Source: Picosynechococcus sp. PCC 7003
GTDB taxonomy: Bacteria > Cyanobacteriota > Cyanobacteriia > Cyanobacteriales > MRBY01
Direction: 5' to 3'
Assembly (NCBI RefSeq): GCF_001693255.1
Contig: NZ_CP016474.1
Span: 496,001 to 560,000, forward strand
Length of the DNA stretch: 64,000 bases
In this document: positions 29,707 through 38,245 of the stretch, in pieces
Layout: each line of letters begins with the position of its first letter
Position numbering within the stretch: position 1 is the first letter of the stretch
Position numbers and translations under genes: made by a program
The notes under the pieces: model-generated
Database searches by the model: none
What the model was told of the DNA's origin: nothing
The model's input: only the letters and a program-made list of their open reading frames with translations

Positions 29707-30264
29707 CTAAGACGACAAAGGCTGACCGCACTGGGTACAAAAGCGATCGCCTGCCGTGATTGCTTGACCACATTGGGCGCAAAACCGTTTTGGCTGATGA
29801 TTCGCTGTCGGCGTCGGTTGCGGCTGGGGAGATTGAGACAAATCATTAATCCGCATTTCCATATTGCCCAGGCGCATTTCCATCGGATTCATCTTCATTT
29901 CCATGTTGCCCATTTTAAGTGGTGGCAGAGGTTCTAAAGGTGGCATTGGTTCTGGAGATTTTGCCGCCGTTTGCTCTAAAGGCAGCGCTTGGGCACCCTG
30001 CAAATTTAGGGGTTGTTCACAGAGGGTGGCCATTTGGCCTTGTACCCTAATTTGCGTTGTTTTCGTGGCAGTAAAGACTGTGATAATCGTGATCCCGCCA
30101 GCTTGCATCACCGTGGGCTGCGCCGCCCAGGTCCCCGTTAGGTAACGGTTGGTGCTTTGTTGCTGTTGTCCGGGGCTAGTTTGGCTGAGGGTAATGACCG
30201 TATAGGAACCTTGGTTCGCCAAATCAAGCCGTTGCCCAGAACCGAGATAACAAACGTAATTCAT
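29707..30264 (-). CDS. Zinc-ribbon protein, unknown function
   Basis: A 185-residue protein. Residues 1-90 form a beta-rich domain (VCYLGSGQRLDLANQGSYTV, TGTWAAQPTVMQAGGITII) that I do not recognise. A Pro/Met/Glu-rich linker with repeated GNMEM/NPMEMR units follows, and the C-terminus is a zinc ribbon with two CxxC pairs (FCAQCGQ and FCTQCGQ). No signal peptide. The gene is convergent with the amidoligase (36-bp gap) and divergent from the Anbu gene, so it lies between two members of the presumed peptide-processing set. Its role there is unknown. Confidence 0.8.
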   Translation of the reverse strand: MNYVCYLGSGQRLDLANQGSYTVITLSQTSPGQQQQSTNRYLTGTWAAQPTVMQAGGITIITVFTATKTTQIRVQGQMATLCEQPLNLQGAQALPLEQTAAKSPEPMPPLEPLPPLKMGNMEMKMNPMEMRLGNMEMRINDLSQSPQPQPTPTANHQPKRFCAQCGQAITAGDRFCTQCGQPLSS

Positions 30265-30330
30265 GGGGAAACTCCAACAATAATTTGCAAAAATAATGCT
30301 CGCGCAGCTTGGCAGATATGCGATGATTAA

Positions 30331-30370
30331 CCTGACAGCAGCTGGCTCTTACTGTCTATGTCCTGACAGC
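30331..30370. promoter_or_regulatory. Paired CCTGACAGC repeats in divergent promoter
   Basis: The 169-bp region between the zinc-ribbon gene and the Anbu gene holds two direct copies of CCTGACAGC, at 30331-30339 and 30362-30370, spaced 31 bp start to start (about three helical turns). A TAGGATAGG stretch just after the second copy could serve as a -10 region for the Anbu gene. This spacing suits a dimeric regulator, but the site is a candidate only. Confidence 0.35.
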
Positions 30371-30433
30371 TTAGGATAGGCTAACCCAAAATTTTTTCTG
30401 TGAATCCCATCAGATCAAACGAGGTCATCAAAA

Positions 30434-31216
30434 TTGACGTATTGTTTAGGAATCTTAGTTCGCCAGGGTTTTATTCTTGCCGCCGATTCACGCACCAATG
30501 CGGGGGTTGATTACGTCTCATCCTATCAAAAGTTATTTGATTTTTCCTGCCCAGGGGAACGGGTACTCATTCTCTGCACTTCGGGAAATTTATCGATTAC
30601 CCAGGCCATCACCTATCAACTAGAACAGGAGATTCGCAGTGGTACGCCCCACAATCTCCATACGATCCCTAGTCTTTATGATGCTGCCCGCTACATTGGT
30701 AAAAAGACTCGCCAACTCCAACAGGAAGATCGACCTTGGTTGGAAAAAGATGGCATTGATTTTCAGTGTAATTTTCTCCTCGCCGGACAAATTGCCGGGG
30801 CACCGCCGGAGCTTTTTCTTATCTACAGCCAAGGCAATTGCATCCGAGCAACCCCAGAGACGCCTTATCTACAGATTGGCGAAACGAAGTATGGCAAACC
30901 GATCTTGGATCGCACCCTCTCCTATGAGTCTTCTTTAGATGCGATCGCCAAATCAGCCCTCCTCTCCATCGACTCCACTATGCGATCTAACCTTTCCGTG
31001 GGCCCGCCCATCGACATGATTTCCTATACGGTCAATAGCCTCAAAATTCAGCACCGTCTGCGGTTAGAAGCCCGTGATCCCTACTTACTCAAAATTCGTC
31101 GCTATTGGGAAAGTGCCCTCAAGCAGGCTTCTGAAGCAATGCCAGCGGTGGAATGGAACCGGGACTTAAATCAGAATGGGCAAGAACCTGAAGGCAACGG
31201 CACAGATTTTCTCTAG
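30434..31216 (+). CDS. Anbu, proteasome-type peptidase
   Basis: Bacterial ancestral beta-subunit-like protease (Anbu), an Ntn-hydrolase related to proteasome beta subunits and HslV. The 260-residue product begins with M-T-Y-C-L-G, so Thr2 would become the N-terminal nucleophile after Met removal, as in Anbu generally. Other family marks: LAADSRTNAGVDYVSSYQKL, ILCTSGNLSITQA, FLLAGQIAG and GETKYGKPILDRTL. The start codon is TTG at 30434, fixed by the MTYC motif; GAGG lies about 13 bases upstream. Anbu genes commonly neighbour transglutaminase-like, alpha-E and ATP-grasp genes; these occur at 33.0-36.4 kb here, on the opposite strand and split off by the bestrophin gene. Confidence 0.93.
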   Translation: MTYCLGILVRQGFILAADSRTNAGVDYVSSYQKLFDFSCPGERVLILCTSGNLSITQAITYQLEQEIRSGTPHNLHTIPSLYDAARYIGKKTRQLQQEDRPWLEKDGIDFQCNFLLAGQIAGAPPELFLIYSQGNCIRATPETPYLQIGETKYGKPILDRTLSYESSLDAIAKSALLSIDSTMRSNLSVGPPIDMISYTVNSLKIQHRLRLEARDPYLLKIRRYWESALKQASEAMPAVEWNRDLNQNGQEPEGNGTDFL

Positions 31217-31241
31217 TCTTAGTATTGTTTGTCATGCCCAA

Positions 31242-32171
31242 TCACGAGACAGAAGTTAATTCTTTCGCCTGGGTATGCAAACGAGAGACACGGTTAATAT
31301 TGCCCTCGATCACGTCACAAAGATCGTCTAGGGGCAGATCATTAACATCAAAGCCAAAGGGATTTTCTAGCTCCCGGGCAACTTCTTCAACGCCCAATAG
31401 GAGGAAGCTGACCACTGCCACAATCGGAATCGCCCACCAGGTAATCTCAGGCACCAGGCGGAACGGTAAGCCAAAACAATAAATTAAAATCAAACGTTTC
31501 AAATACACGCGATAGGTGATCGGAATTGGTGTGGTTAAAATTCTCTCGCAACCACTCACACTCTCCATCAAACTATTCAGTATGCCGCTGGTCATATTCA
31601 GCTGTGCGTCCCCAAAATTTTTTAGCTTGAGTTGTTGATGTAGATAGGTGCGCAACCAAAATTGAATATCAAGGGGACGATTTTTCGAGTCTTTTAGTTC
31701 TGTGACCTGCTCAGGCTCAACCAATGCTTCTAGTCTATCGTTTACTTGATCTCCTCGTAGATGTAACTTAGTGGCGATCGCAAAGGCAAGCAGTAGATTT
31801 AAGGCCTGTTTTTTTTCCTGGGTTTCTTGCTCGGTTTGGGTTGTGATCCCAATCAAAATTTCCTGGGCAAGATTACGGATATTCACAACAATCCCCCCCC
31901 AAGCTTTTCGCCCTTCCCAAAAACGTTCGTAGGATGTATTCGTGCGAAAGACAATGAGCAAACCCAGAATCAGATTGTAAATAACATTTGTGGTCAAGTC
32001 TCCTAGTTTCTCAAGATAGATAGGAAAGCCCTGGACGTAAATAAACGTCAATGCCGCAGTCAAAATACAGAAAAAAAGGATGCGCGGCAAAATCATAGGC
32101 AAAACAGCCCCCCTCACCTGAAAAATAGTATTCAGCCAATTGGGTTTATCAAGTTTGTCATAGGTAATCAT
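31242..32171 (-). CDS. Bestrophin family ion channel (UPF0187)
   Basis: A 309-residue bestrophin-like anion channel. Family features: the N-terminal GAVLPMILPRILFFCILTA, the RTNTSYERFWEGRKAWGGIV motif, IRNLAQEI and the acidic C-terminal LLGVEEVARELENPFGFDVNDLPLD typical of UPF0187. Four hydrophobic helices are evident. In cyanobacteria and plastids bestrophin-like proteins sit in thylakoid or plasma membranes and have been tied to chloride or bicarbonate movement; which ion applies here is not known. The gene is convergent with the Anbu gene (25-bp gap) and lies next to a decayed mechanosensitive channel gene. Confidence 0.92.
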   Translation of the reverse strand: MITYDKLDKPNWLNTIFQVRGAVLPMILPRILFFCILTAALTFIYVQGFPIYLEKLGDLTTNVIYNLILGLLIVFRTNTSYERFWEGRKAWGGIVVNIRNLAQEILIGITTQTEQETQEKKQALNLLLAFAIATKLHLRGDQVNDRLEALVEPEQVTELKDSKNRPLDIQFWLRTYLHQQLKLKNFGDAQLNMTSGILNSLMESVSGCERILTTPIPITYRVYLKRLILIYCFGLPFRLVPEITWWAIPIVAVVSFLLLGVEEVARELENPFGFDVNDLPLDDLCDVIEGNINRVSRLHTQAKELTSVS

Positions 32172-32227
32172 AGGTATCTAAAGCAGTTTTTTGTGTAAGT
32201 CAACCCATTAAACGTTGAGTTGAATTT

Positions 32228-32791
32228 TTAAATGAATTTTCTAGGCATCATCTCCTGCAGGCAACTGATTGGATAAATAATTATTGTATTTATCATGGAG
32301 ATACTAATGCCCGTAATCCAGATGCTGACATCTTTAATGATACCTTGCTGATCACTGACTGCAATTTCAGCACCGATGCAAAAAGGCTCTCCAATCAGTA
32401 GGATGATATCGAAAAAAATTGACGATATCCTGAAGTGCAAAGCCAATTGCAATTCAACCTCCCCTAAGGTTGCCACAATACCTCCTAAACTCAAACCAGG
32501 AAAAGCGATTACGCAGGCAAATAGAATACCTAAAACCCCTGTCCCCACATAAACGCCTTTTTTAGCCAAAATTTATAGTGAATGATTTCTGATCGTTTTA
32601 TTCGTTATTTCTTTTGTTGTCTTCTAGAAAATTCCCAAAAAATATTTCGTCAAAAATAGAGTGATAATTCCAGTCAATAAATCAGTAATATGTTGAATAC
32701 TAATGCTTAAAATATCTTTTAGGCTATTAATAAATGCTTCTATAATTAGATTTATAAAATGCGAAGCTTTAGTTCGGCATAAAATCAGCAT
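32228..32791 (-). pseudogene. Decayed MscS-type mechanosensitive channel gene
   Basis: Two open pieces on the minus strand show a broken MscS family gene. The upstream piece (32791-32624, 55 codons from an ATG, ending in TAG) encodes LIIEAFINSLKDILSISIQH, like the N-terminal helices of cyanobacterial MscS proteins. The downstream piece (32569-32228) encodes the channel region VIAFPGLSLGGIVATLG, then LLIGEPFCIGAEIAVSDQQG, which match the TM3 and beta-domain motifs (usually EPFxxGDxI). Conserved residues are altered (GAEI for GDEI) and the sequence stops short at PRKFI. The AT content is well above that of the neighbours. A 206-bp gap to the transglutaminase gene shows nothing else. Confidence 0.6.
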
Positions 32792-32997
32792 AGCCAGAAG
32801 AATGATGGAATAAGAATTTTGAAATTGGCAGCAATGTCATCGGTAATCAGAGGCAATAAAAGATATTCTACTCAAGTTAACTGAACTGCTTTTATGGTGA
32901 AAATTTGCTGTAAAACTATCAAGTTAACGGGGTTTGCCATCCGGAAATCATTAGCTAACTCCATCCTCTGGCTTGATTGATGACAGGCCCCAGGGAA

Positions 32998-33888
32998 TTA
33001 TTGCGATTGAGATTGAGATTGTGTTTGAGAAGAAAGCTCATCATAAACCAGACGAATATCACAGACTAAGCGCGTCTGGGGTCTCCCCAAAGAACTTTGA
33101 ATATCCCCCGAAACCGGAGCCGCCCAGGGAGGATCTCCCGTTGCTGCGACGACGATGTGACCATCTGTAACCGCCAAACCGAGAGTTGGATCAAAACCAC
33201 GCCAACCACCTCCCGGCATATACACTTCTCCCCAGGCATGGAGTTCGTGTTGGGTTGTGGTTTTATCGCCCCGTTGGTAACCACTCACAAACCGCGCCGC
33301 TAGGCCGACGACTCGACAGGCCTCAACCCACAGTAAGGCAAAGTCGCGACAAGTCCCTGTCCGCTGGCTAAGGGTGATCCCAGGAAGTTGAGGCGCTCCC
33401 TCAAGGCGATGGATATAGCGACAATCTTCATAGATACGCTGGGTCAGTTGGCTGACAAAGAGGCCGGCATTTCCTTCTACTTGGTGCAAGAGATCCTGGG
33501 CCAATTCCACAACACGGGGATGGGGGGTTGTGAGCTGTCGGTAGGGGTAAAGTCTGAGGGCGAGGGAACTGGGGTAGTCCCAGGGACAGGCGATCGCCCA
33601 GGGAGCCATCAGATAATCAAAAGGATTCTGACAGACGACTTCCACCTCTGCCGTTGTGACCAACTTTAGGGACTGCACAGGTTTGGGGTCAAACCAAAAG
33701 CGATCAGCCACATTGCCGTCTGGGTCAAGAAGGCGGGTATGCTGCCGAGGCAAAGGGTCAACGTCGATGTGAAACTGCCGGAGCCGTTGGTAACCATCGG
33801 TGCGTGGACACAATTTGACGCAATGACTGCCCAGTTCTACGGGATGACTATAGGTGTAAAGGGTCGAATGGGTAATCTGATAGCGCAC
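32998..33888 (-). CDS. Transglutaminase-like cysteine protease
   Basis: A 296-residue protein of the transglutaminase-like superfamily: N-terminal domain (RYQITHSTLYTYSHPVELGS) and a catalytic core with Cys in QRTGTCRDFALLWVEACR, His in ELHAWGEVYMPGGGW and Asp in GFDPTLGLAV, the complete Cys-His-Asp triad. This is the type that neighbours alpha-E and circularly permuted ATP-grasp genes; members are predicted peptidases rather than cross-linkers. The C-terminus ends in a SQTQSQSQSQ tail encoded by short GATTGA-type repeats. It is the third gene of the ATP-grasp / alpha-E / transglutaminase run, 55 bp after the alpha-E gene. Confidence 0.92.
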   Translation of the reverse strand: MRYQITHSTLYTYSHPVELGSHCVKLCPRTDGYQRLRQFHIDVDPLPRQHTRLLDPDGNVADRFWFDPKPVQSLKLVTTAEVEVVCQNPFDYLMAPWAIACPWDYPSSLALRLYPYRQLTTPHPRVVELAQDLLHQVEGNAGLFVSQLTQRIYEDCRYIHRLEGAPQLPGITLSQRTGTCRDFALLWVEACRVVGLAARFVSGYQRGDKTTTQHELHAWGEVYMPGGGWRGFDPTLGLAVTDGHIVVAATGDPPWAAPVSGDIQSSLGRPQTRLVCDIRLVYDELSSQTQSQSQSQ

Positions 33889-33943
33889 AACACAGGCCTA
33901 AAAAAGTAAACAGTTAATTCAAATAATTCAAAACTCATTCAAA

Positions 33944-34894
33944 CTAAACCGCTAGGGGCACGGCGATGAAATCCTCATAAATATCTTGACCAACGCGATT
34001 CAACTTACTTTGGAGATCGTCGAGAAATTCATGGAGGCCCTGGTCAAAAATTTCATCCATCGTAATGTAGTCCAACGCAGAACAAAGGCGACCAAGGGAA
34101 CGCTCACTGGGGCAACTCCAGCTGCCAATGGGAGTCCCAGAAATGCAGTGGAGAGATTTTTGGGCTTCGAGCAACGAAAAACAAATAGACCGGGGAAACT
34201 GCGCGTCCAAGATCAAAAAGGCAGCCACATTCTCTGGGGTAATTCGATGTTGGCGTTTGCGGTACATTTCGTAGGCACTGGCTGATTTGAGTAGAGCAAT
34301 CCACTGCAAATTATCCAAAGGACTCCCCACATCTTGTAAAGAAGGCAAAAGGATAAAGTACTTCACATCAAGAATCCGCGCTGTTTTATCTGCCCGCTCC
34401 AGGAGACGTCCCAACTGACCAAAGTGCCAACCCTCGTTGTGGGACATCGTCGCTTCCATAATGCCTGCGAACAGATGACTCCCCATGCGAATGGCCGGAT
34501 AAAATTGATAACGTTCCTCCAAGGTCATGGGCCGACTTGCTGCCTGTTGTACCGTGTGATAAAGCTCGTTGAGCTGTTCCCACATCTCAGAAGAAATATT
34601 GGCCCGGACGGCATGGGCATTTTCCCGGGCCCGTTTGAGGCAAGATACAATTGAACTGGGGTAGTTTTGATCGAAGGTTAAAAATTGCAGGACATTTTCG
34701 CTAGTAGCTTCACCGTAGGATTCACGGAATAACGCAGAATCGCCGGTGGTGGTGATCAGGGCTTGCCAATAGTTGGTGGTAGTTGTCGTATCCAGCAGGA
34801 GGGTTAAATTGACCTCCACAAAGCGGGCGACATTTTCGGCCCGTTCAACGTAGCGATTGAGCCAATAAATAGAATCAGCAACACGACTCAACAT
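33944..34894 (-). CDS. Alpha-E domain protein
   Basis: A 316-residue all-helical protein of the alpha-E family, starting MLSRVADSIYWLNRYVERAENVARF, the characteristic opening. Other marks are NYPSSIVSCLKRARENAHAVR, NEGWHFGQLGRLLERADKTA and LDAQFPRSICFSLLEA. Function is not established; the family is found almost only next to ATP-grasp ligases and transglutaminase-like peptidases and is assumed to work with them. It lies 70 bp after the ATP-grasp gene and 55 bp before the transglutaminase gene on the same strand, supporting one operon. Confidence 0.93.
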   Translation of the reverse strand: MLSRVADSIYWLNRYVERAENVARFVEVNLTLLLDTTTTTNYWQALITTTGDSALFRESYGEATSENVLQFLTFDQNYPSSIVSCLKRARENAHAVRANISSEMWEQLNELYHTVQQAASRPMTLEERYQFYPAIRMGSHLFAGIMEATMSHNEGWHFGQLGRLLERADKTARILDVKYFILLPSLQDVGSPLDNLQWIALLKSASAYEMYRKRQHRITPENVAAFLILDAQFPRSICFSLLEAQKSLHCISGTPIGSWSCPSERSLGRLCSALDYITMDEIFDQGLHEFLDDLQSKLNRVGQDIYEDFIAVPLAV

Positions 34895-34964
34895 GGTGGA
34901 TCTTTGCTCCTCAAATTTGTTTCAAAAGTGGTTTTAGCAAGGGGGCTTCTTTTTCGCAGTCTGC

Positions 34965-36416
34965 TTAGGTGGCTTTGGTATTAATTACCCAGGTATCTTT
35001 GCTGCCGCCCCCTTGGGATGAGTTAACGACGAGAGAACCTTTTTTGAGGGCGACACGGGTCAGGCCACCGGGATTAACATAGGTGCGATCGCCACCGTTG
35101 AGGATGAAAGGCCGCAGATCCACATGGCAGCCGACGAAGTCACCATCGATCAGGGTCGGTACCCGCGATAAACATAATGTGGGTTGGGCGATATATTTTC
35201 TGGGGTTGGCTTGGATATAGGCTTTAAATTGCTCCCGTTCGCTGGGGCTGGCGTGGGGGCCAACCAACATTCCATAGCCCCCGGAGGCGTCTGTGGCCTT
35301 CACAACAAGCTCGTCTAAATGGTTCAACACATGGGATTGTTGCTGGGAATCTTCACAAAAGTAGGTTTCGACATTAGGCAAAATTTGGTCTTCACCGAGG
35401 TAGTAGCGGATCATCTGGGGGACATAGCCGTAAACCATTTTGTCGTCGGCGATCCCTGTCCCTGGCGCGTTGGCGATCGCCACCCGTCCTTGGCGGTAGA
35501 CGTCCATCAGACCCGGCACCCCAAGCACCGAATCTGACCGGAAAACAAACGGATCTAAAAAGTCATCGTCAATGCGTCGATAAATCACATCAATCCGTTG
35601 TAAGCCCTTGGTGGTACGCATTTGTAAATATCCATCCACCACGACCAAATCTCGCCCTTCGACCAACTCACACCCCATTTGCTGGGCGAGGTAAGAATGT
35701 TCAAAATAGGCAGAGTTGTAAATGCCCGGTGTCAGCACCACGACGCAGGGATCGGCAATGTGATCAGGGGCCAAATTCATCAACAGATTTAGCAACTGCC
35801 CCGGATAGTCATCGACGGGTTGGATTTTCAGGGTATTAAAAAAGCTCGGAAAAAGACTTTTCATCACCCGACGATTTTCAAGAACGTAGGAGACCCCCGA
35901 CGGACAACGGAGATTATCTTCGAGGACGTACCATTGCCCTTGGCGATCGCGCACCAAATCAGTGCCTGTAATGTGACACCATTTTCCCTTGGGTGGCTTC
36001 AGTCCCATGCAGGGTTTTAAGAAGCCCGACGCCGATTCCACCACATGGCGCGGAATGACTTGATCCTTGATAATGCGCTGCTCATTGTAAATATCATCTA
36101 GGAAATGATTTAAGGCTTCAATGCGCTGTTGTAAGCCTTTTTCGAGCCAATCCCACTCCGTTTGCGAAATGATGCGGGGAATCACATCAAACGGAAAAAT
36201 CCGCTCTGTCCCCTGGTTATCGCTGTAAACATTAAAGGTCACACCCAACTTAAACAGCATATTTTGCGCCGATTTCTGTTGTTGCTCCAGGGTACTGAGC
36301 GGAAACTTGCCAATATGCTGAATCAATGCCGCTGCGGCTGGTCGTGGTATCCCCTGCTCCGCAAAAAGCTCATCAAAAAAATCTCCGGGGTTGTAACCTT
36401 CTAGACTATTTACCAT
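34965..36416 (-). CDS. Circularly permuted ATP-grasp protein
   Basis: A 483-residue protein of the circularly permuted ATP-grasp type 2 group (former DUF404/DUF407), a predicted peptide-bond-forming ligase. From the ATG at 36416 it begins MVNSLEGYNPGDFFDELF. Family marks: LEDNLRCPSGVSYVLENR, VVLTPGIYNSAYFEHSYLAQ, DVIYRRIDDDFLDP, the NAPGTGIADDK segment, VVKATDASGGYGMLVGP and DLRPFILNG. An in-frame ATG at 36452 would add 12 residues and is less likely. It is first in the ATP-grasp / alpha-E / transglutaminase run. It starts about 260 bp past the sbtA terminator, so it should have its own promoter. Confidence 0.94.
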   Translation of the reverse strand: MVNSLEGYNPGDFFDELFAEQGIPRPAAAALIQHIGKFPLSTLEQQQKSAQNMLFKLGVTFNVYSDNQGTERIFPFDVIPRIISQTEWDWLEKGLQQRIEALNHFLDDIYNEQRIIKDQVIPRHVVESASGFLKPCMGLKPPKGKWCHITGTDLVRDRQGQWYVLEDNLRCPSGVSYVLENRRVMKSLFPSFFNTLKIQPVDDYPGQLLNLLMNLAPDHIADPCVVVLTPGIYNSAYFEHSYLAQQMGCELVEGRDLVVVDGYLQMRTTKGLQRIDVIYRRIDDDFLDPFVFRSDSVLGVPGLMDVYRQGRVAIANAPGTGIADDKMVYGYVPQMIRYYLGEDQILPNVETYFCEDSQQQSHVLNHLDELVVKATDASGGYGMLVGPHASPSEREQFKAYIQANPRKYIAQPTLCLSRVPTLIDGDFVGCHVDLRPFILNGGDRTYVNPGGLTRVALKKGSLVVNSSQGGGSKDTWVINTKAT

Positions 36417-36674
36417 GCCATTACACTCGAACCTGCTGTGAAGTTGGGCCAAAGATCAAGCCACAGAAAAGGCGATCGCCGAACAGACCACTGCCTTCTG
36501 TGCCTAAATCGTCCCAGCTAGCTAGATGTATCAAGCATTGAGCGACCGAAGCTGTAACAAGTCATACAGCTACCAAAGACTTCACAAAAATCAAGCTTCC
36601 CCAAAGACACTATTTTCGCTACCTCAAAATCCCATGGGGTCTGCTCCGGAGCCAAAAATTTGACCCCTCAAACC

Positions 36675-36700
36675 AAAAAAAGCCGAGGCCAAACCTCGAC
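36675..36700 (-). terminator. Intrinsic terminator of sbtA
   Basis: On the minus strand GTCGAGG (36700-36694) pairs with CCTCGGC (36688-36682) around a TTTGG loop, followed by seven T. It is about 100 bp past the sbtA stop codon and isolates sbtA from the ATP-grasp gene. Confidence 0.85.
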
Positions 36701-36798
36701 TTTCTAGTGTTTATTTTTTGCGATCGCCCGACGATTGACCAGAGACAACGCAGACCTTGATTGAGATTCTGGGTTGTTTGACTACGACCGATTTTCGA

Positions 36799-37911
36799 TC
36801 AGCCACCCATGGTTGCTTGGGCAAGGCCGATAAAAAGTGGTATGCCGATGGCGATCGCCACAGGGGTACCGATGGCCGTAGACGAACCGATATAAGCAGA
36901 AGGATTCGCAGACGGAATCCCCGCGCGTAGAGTCGGCGGCCCAGAGATGTCGGAACTAGAAGCCGCAATAATTGCTAAAAGGGCAACACCACCAGGACTG
37001 AATCCAGTAGCATAGTGGGCGATCATGCCGAGACCGAAGGCAATAAACCCATGCAGTAGCGGCGCAAAAAACGCATAGACAGCGTACCATTGAGCAACTT
37101 TGCGGAGCTCCCCAAGCCTAGACCAAGCTTCCATCCCCATCACCAACATCAAAATCGAAAGGAAACCACGGAAGAGAGGCTCATAGAAGCTTTCAAACAC
37201 ACTCTCCGGCCGAGTTAATAAACCGAGCGCAAGACCGAGCAACAATGCGGATAGAGCAGAACCCTGGAGACTTTCTTGAACAATGGGCCAAATTTCAACC
37301 CGATTCGTGGCCTTACCACGCTTTTGCCCCAGATATTCCTGCCTCGTGGTGGGATAAACGGACTCACCAGCATATTCACCAGCGGCAACAGGTTGTTTGC
37401 TTAAATCAGCCGCTTCAACCTCGCGCTGCTTGCTCTTGTAAAGACTGGCCACAACAATCGCTGTCACCAGGGCGGGAATATCCATAAAAGGATAAAGTGC
37501 CGCTGCCCAAGGTTCGTAGAAAACACCTTGCCCTTCCATAACTGTGATCCCAGCCGCAAGGGTTGAACCACTTACCGCCCCAAACAAGCCGGCCGTCGCC
37601 ACCGCATCTACAGTTCTAATGCCCGGTAGCTTCGCTAAGGTAAAACGCCCAATGAAAACAATCAGGATTCCCGTGAGCACGGCGAATAATGCGGGCAAGA
37701 GCATCTCCGTGATGTTGGCATTACGAATTGCAATACCGCCACTCAAACCAACTTTGATCAGCAGCATGAAGACGATGAACTTATATACCGCATCGGGAAT
37801 TGTCAGTCGGCTACCGAAAGCAGCAATGACGATACCGCCAATTAAAAAGCCGAGCGTCGGGGACTGCAACTGCGACCCAAATTTCGTCAAAAAATCGGAC
37901 AAAAAATCCAC
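36799..37911 (-). CDS. sbtA: Sodium-dependent bicarbonate transporter SbtA
   Basis: High-affinity Na+/HCO3- symporter of the plasma membrane, part of the CO2-concentrating mechanism and inducible by low inorganic carbon. The 370-residue product matches the family: MDFLSDFLTKFGSQLQSPTL, GFLIGGIVIAAFGSRLTIPD, KVGLSGGIAIRNANI, FGAVSGSTLAAGITVME and the second-half ASSSDISGPPTLRAGIPSAN, with about ten membrane helices in two inverted halves. The cytoplasmic linker (about 175-220) is hydrophilic, the part reported to contact SbtB in Synechocystis. sbtB here is not directly downstream but 1.3 kb upstream on the other strand. Confidence 0.97.
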   Translation of the reverse strand: MDFLSDFLTKFGSQLQSPTLGFLIGGIVIAAFGSRLTIPDAVYKFIVFMLLIKVGLSGGIAIRNANITEMLLPALFAVLTGILIVFIGRFTLAKLPGIRTVDAVATAGLFGAVSGSTLAAGITVMEGQGVFYEPWAAALYPFMDIPALVTAIVVASLYKSKQREVEAADLSKQPVAAGEYAGESVYPTTRQEYLGQKRGKATNRVEIWPIVQESLQGSALSALLLGLALGLLTRPESVFESFYEPLFRGFLSILMLVMGMEAWSRLGELRKVAQWYAVYAFFAPLLHGFIAFGLGMIAHYATGFSPGGVALLAIIAASSSDISGPPTLRAGIPSANPSAYIGSSTAIGTPVAIAIGIPLFIGLAQATMGG

Positions 37912-38245
37912 TAATACCTCCTTCCGCTTCCTCCCATGAAGAGCGGTTATTGTGAGCTTTGAACATTAAGGCTGAAGGGCTTCACACCTACAGCACAGAT
38001 ATGATGCAAAAATCTGTTATCGGAACTTCATAGACTTTGTTCTATTGATGTCCGAATTTCTATGTGCTTAAGTCTATCTTGAAAAGTCCAAATTTCCAAT
38101 GTGGCTGCGGTAAATAATGTCAAATTCTATTCATAAGTTTTTCTTTTCTATGACGATAACTCTCCGTTTGTATATTCAAAAAGCGTCTATCGACTAGGGT
38201 GGCTTCTGATATGGAAAGCCATAATGCGCCCACGGGATGAGTTTA
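37912..38245. promoter_or_regulatory. sbtA upstream region
   Basis: This 334-bp AT-rich gap should hold the sbtA promoter. Low-CO2 genes of cyanobacteria are controlled by LysR-type NdhR/CcmR and CmpR. A CATAGA...TCTATG inverted pair spans about 38027-38062 and includes an ATTGAT half-site near 38044, but I find no full consensus NdhR or CmpR site, so the operator is left open. Confidence 0.35.

Noticed and set aside
37912-38245. Full NdhR/CcmR or CmpR operator before sbtA.
   Set aside because: Only half-sites (ATTGAT) could be seen; no complete consensus with the right spacing.
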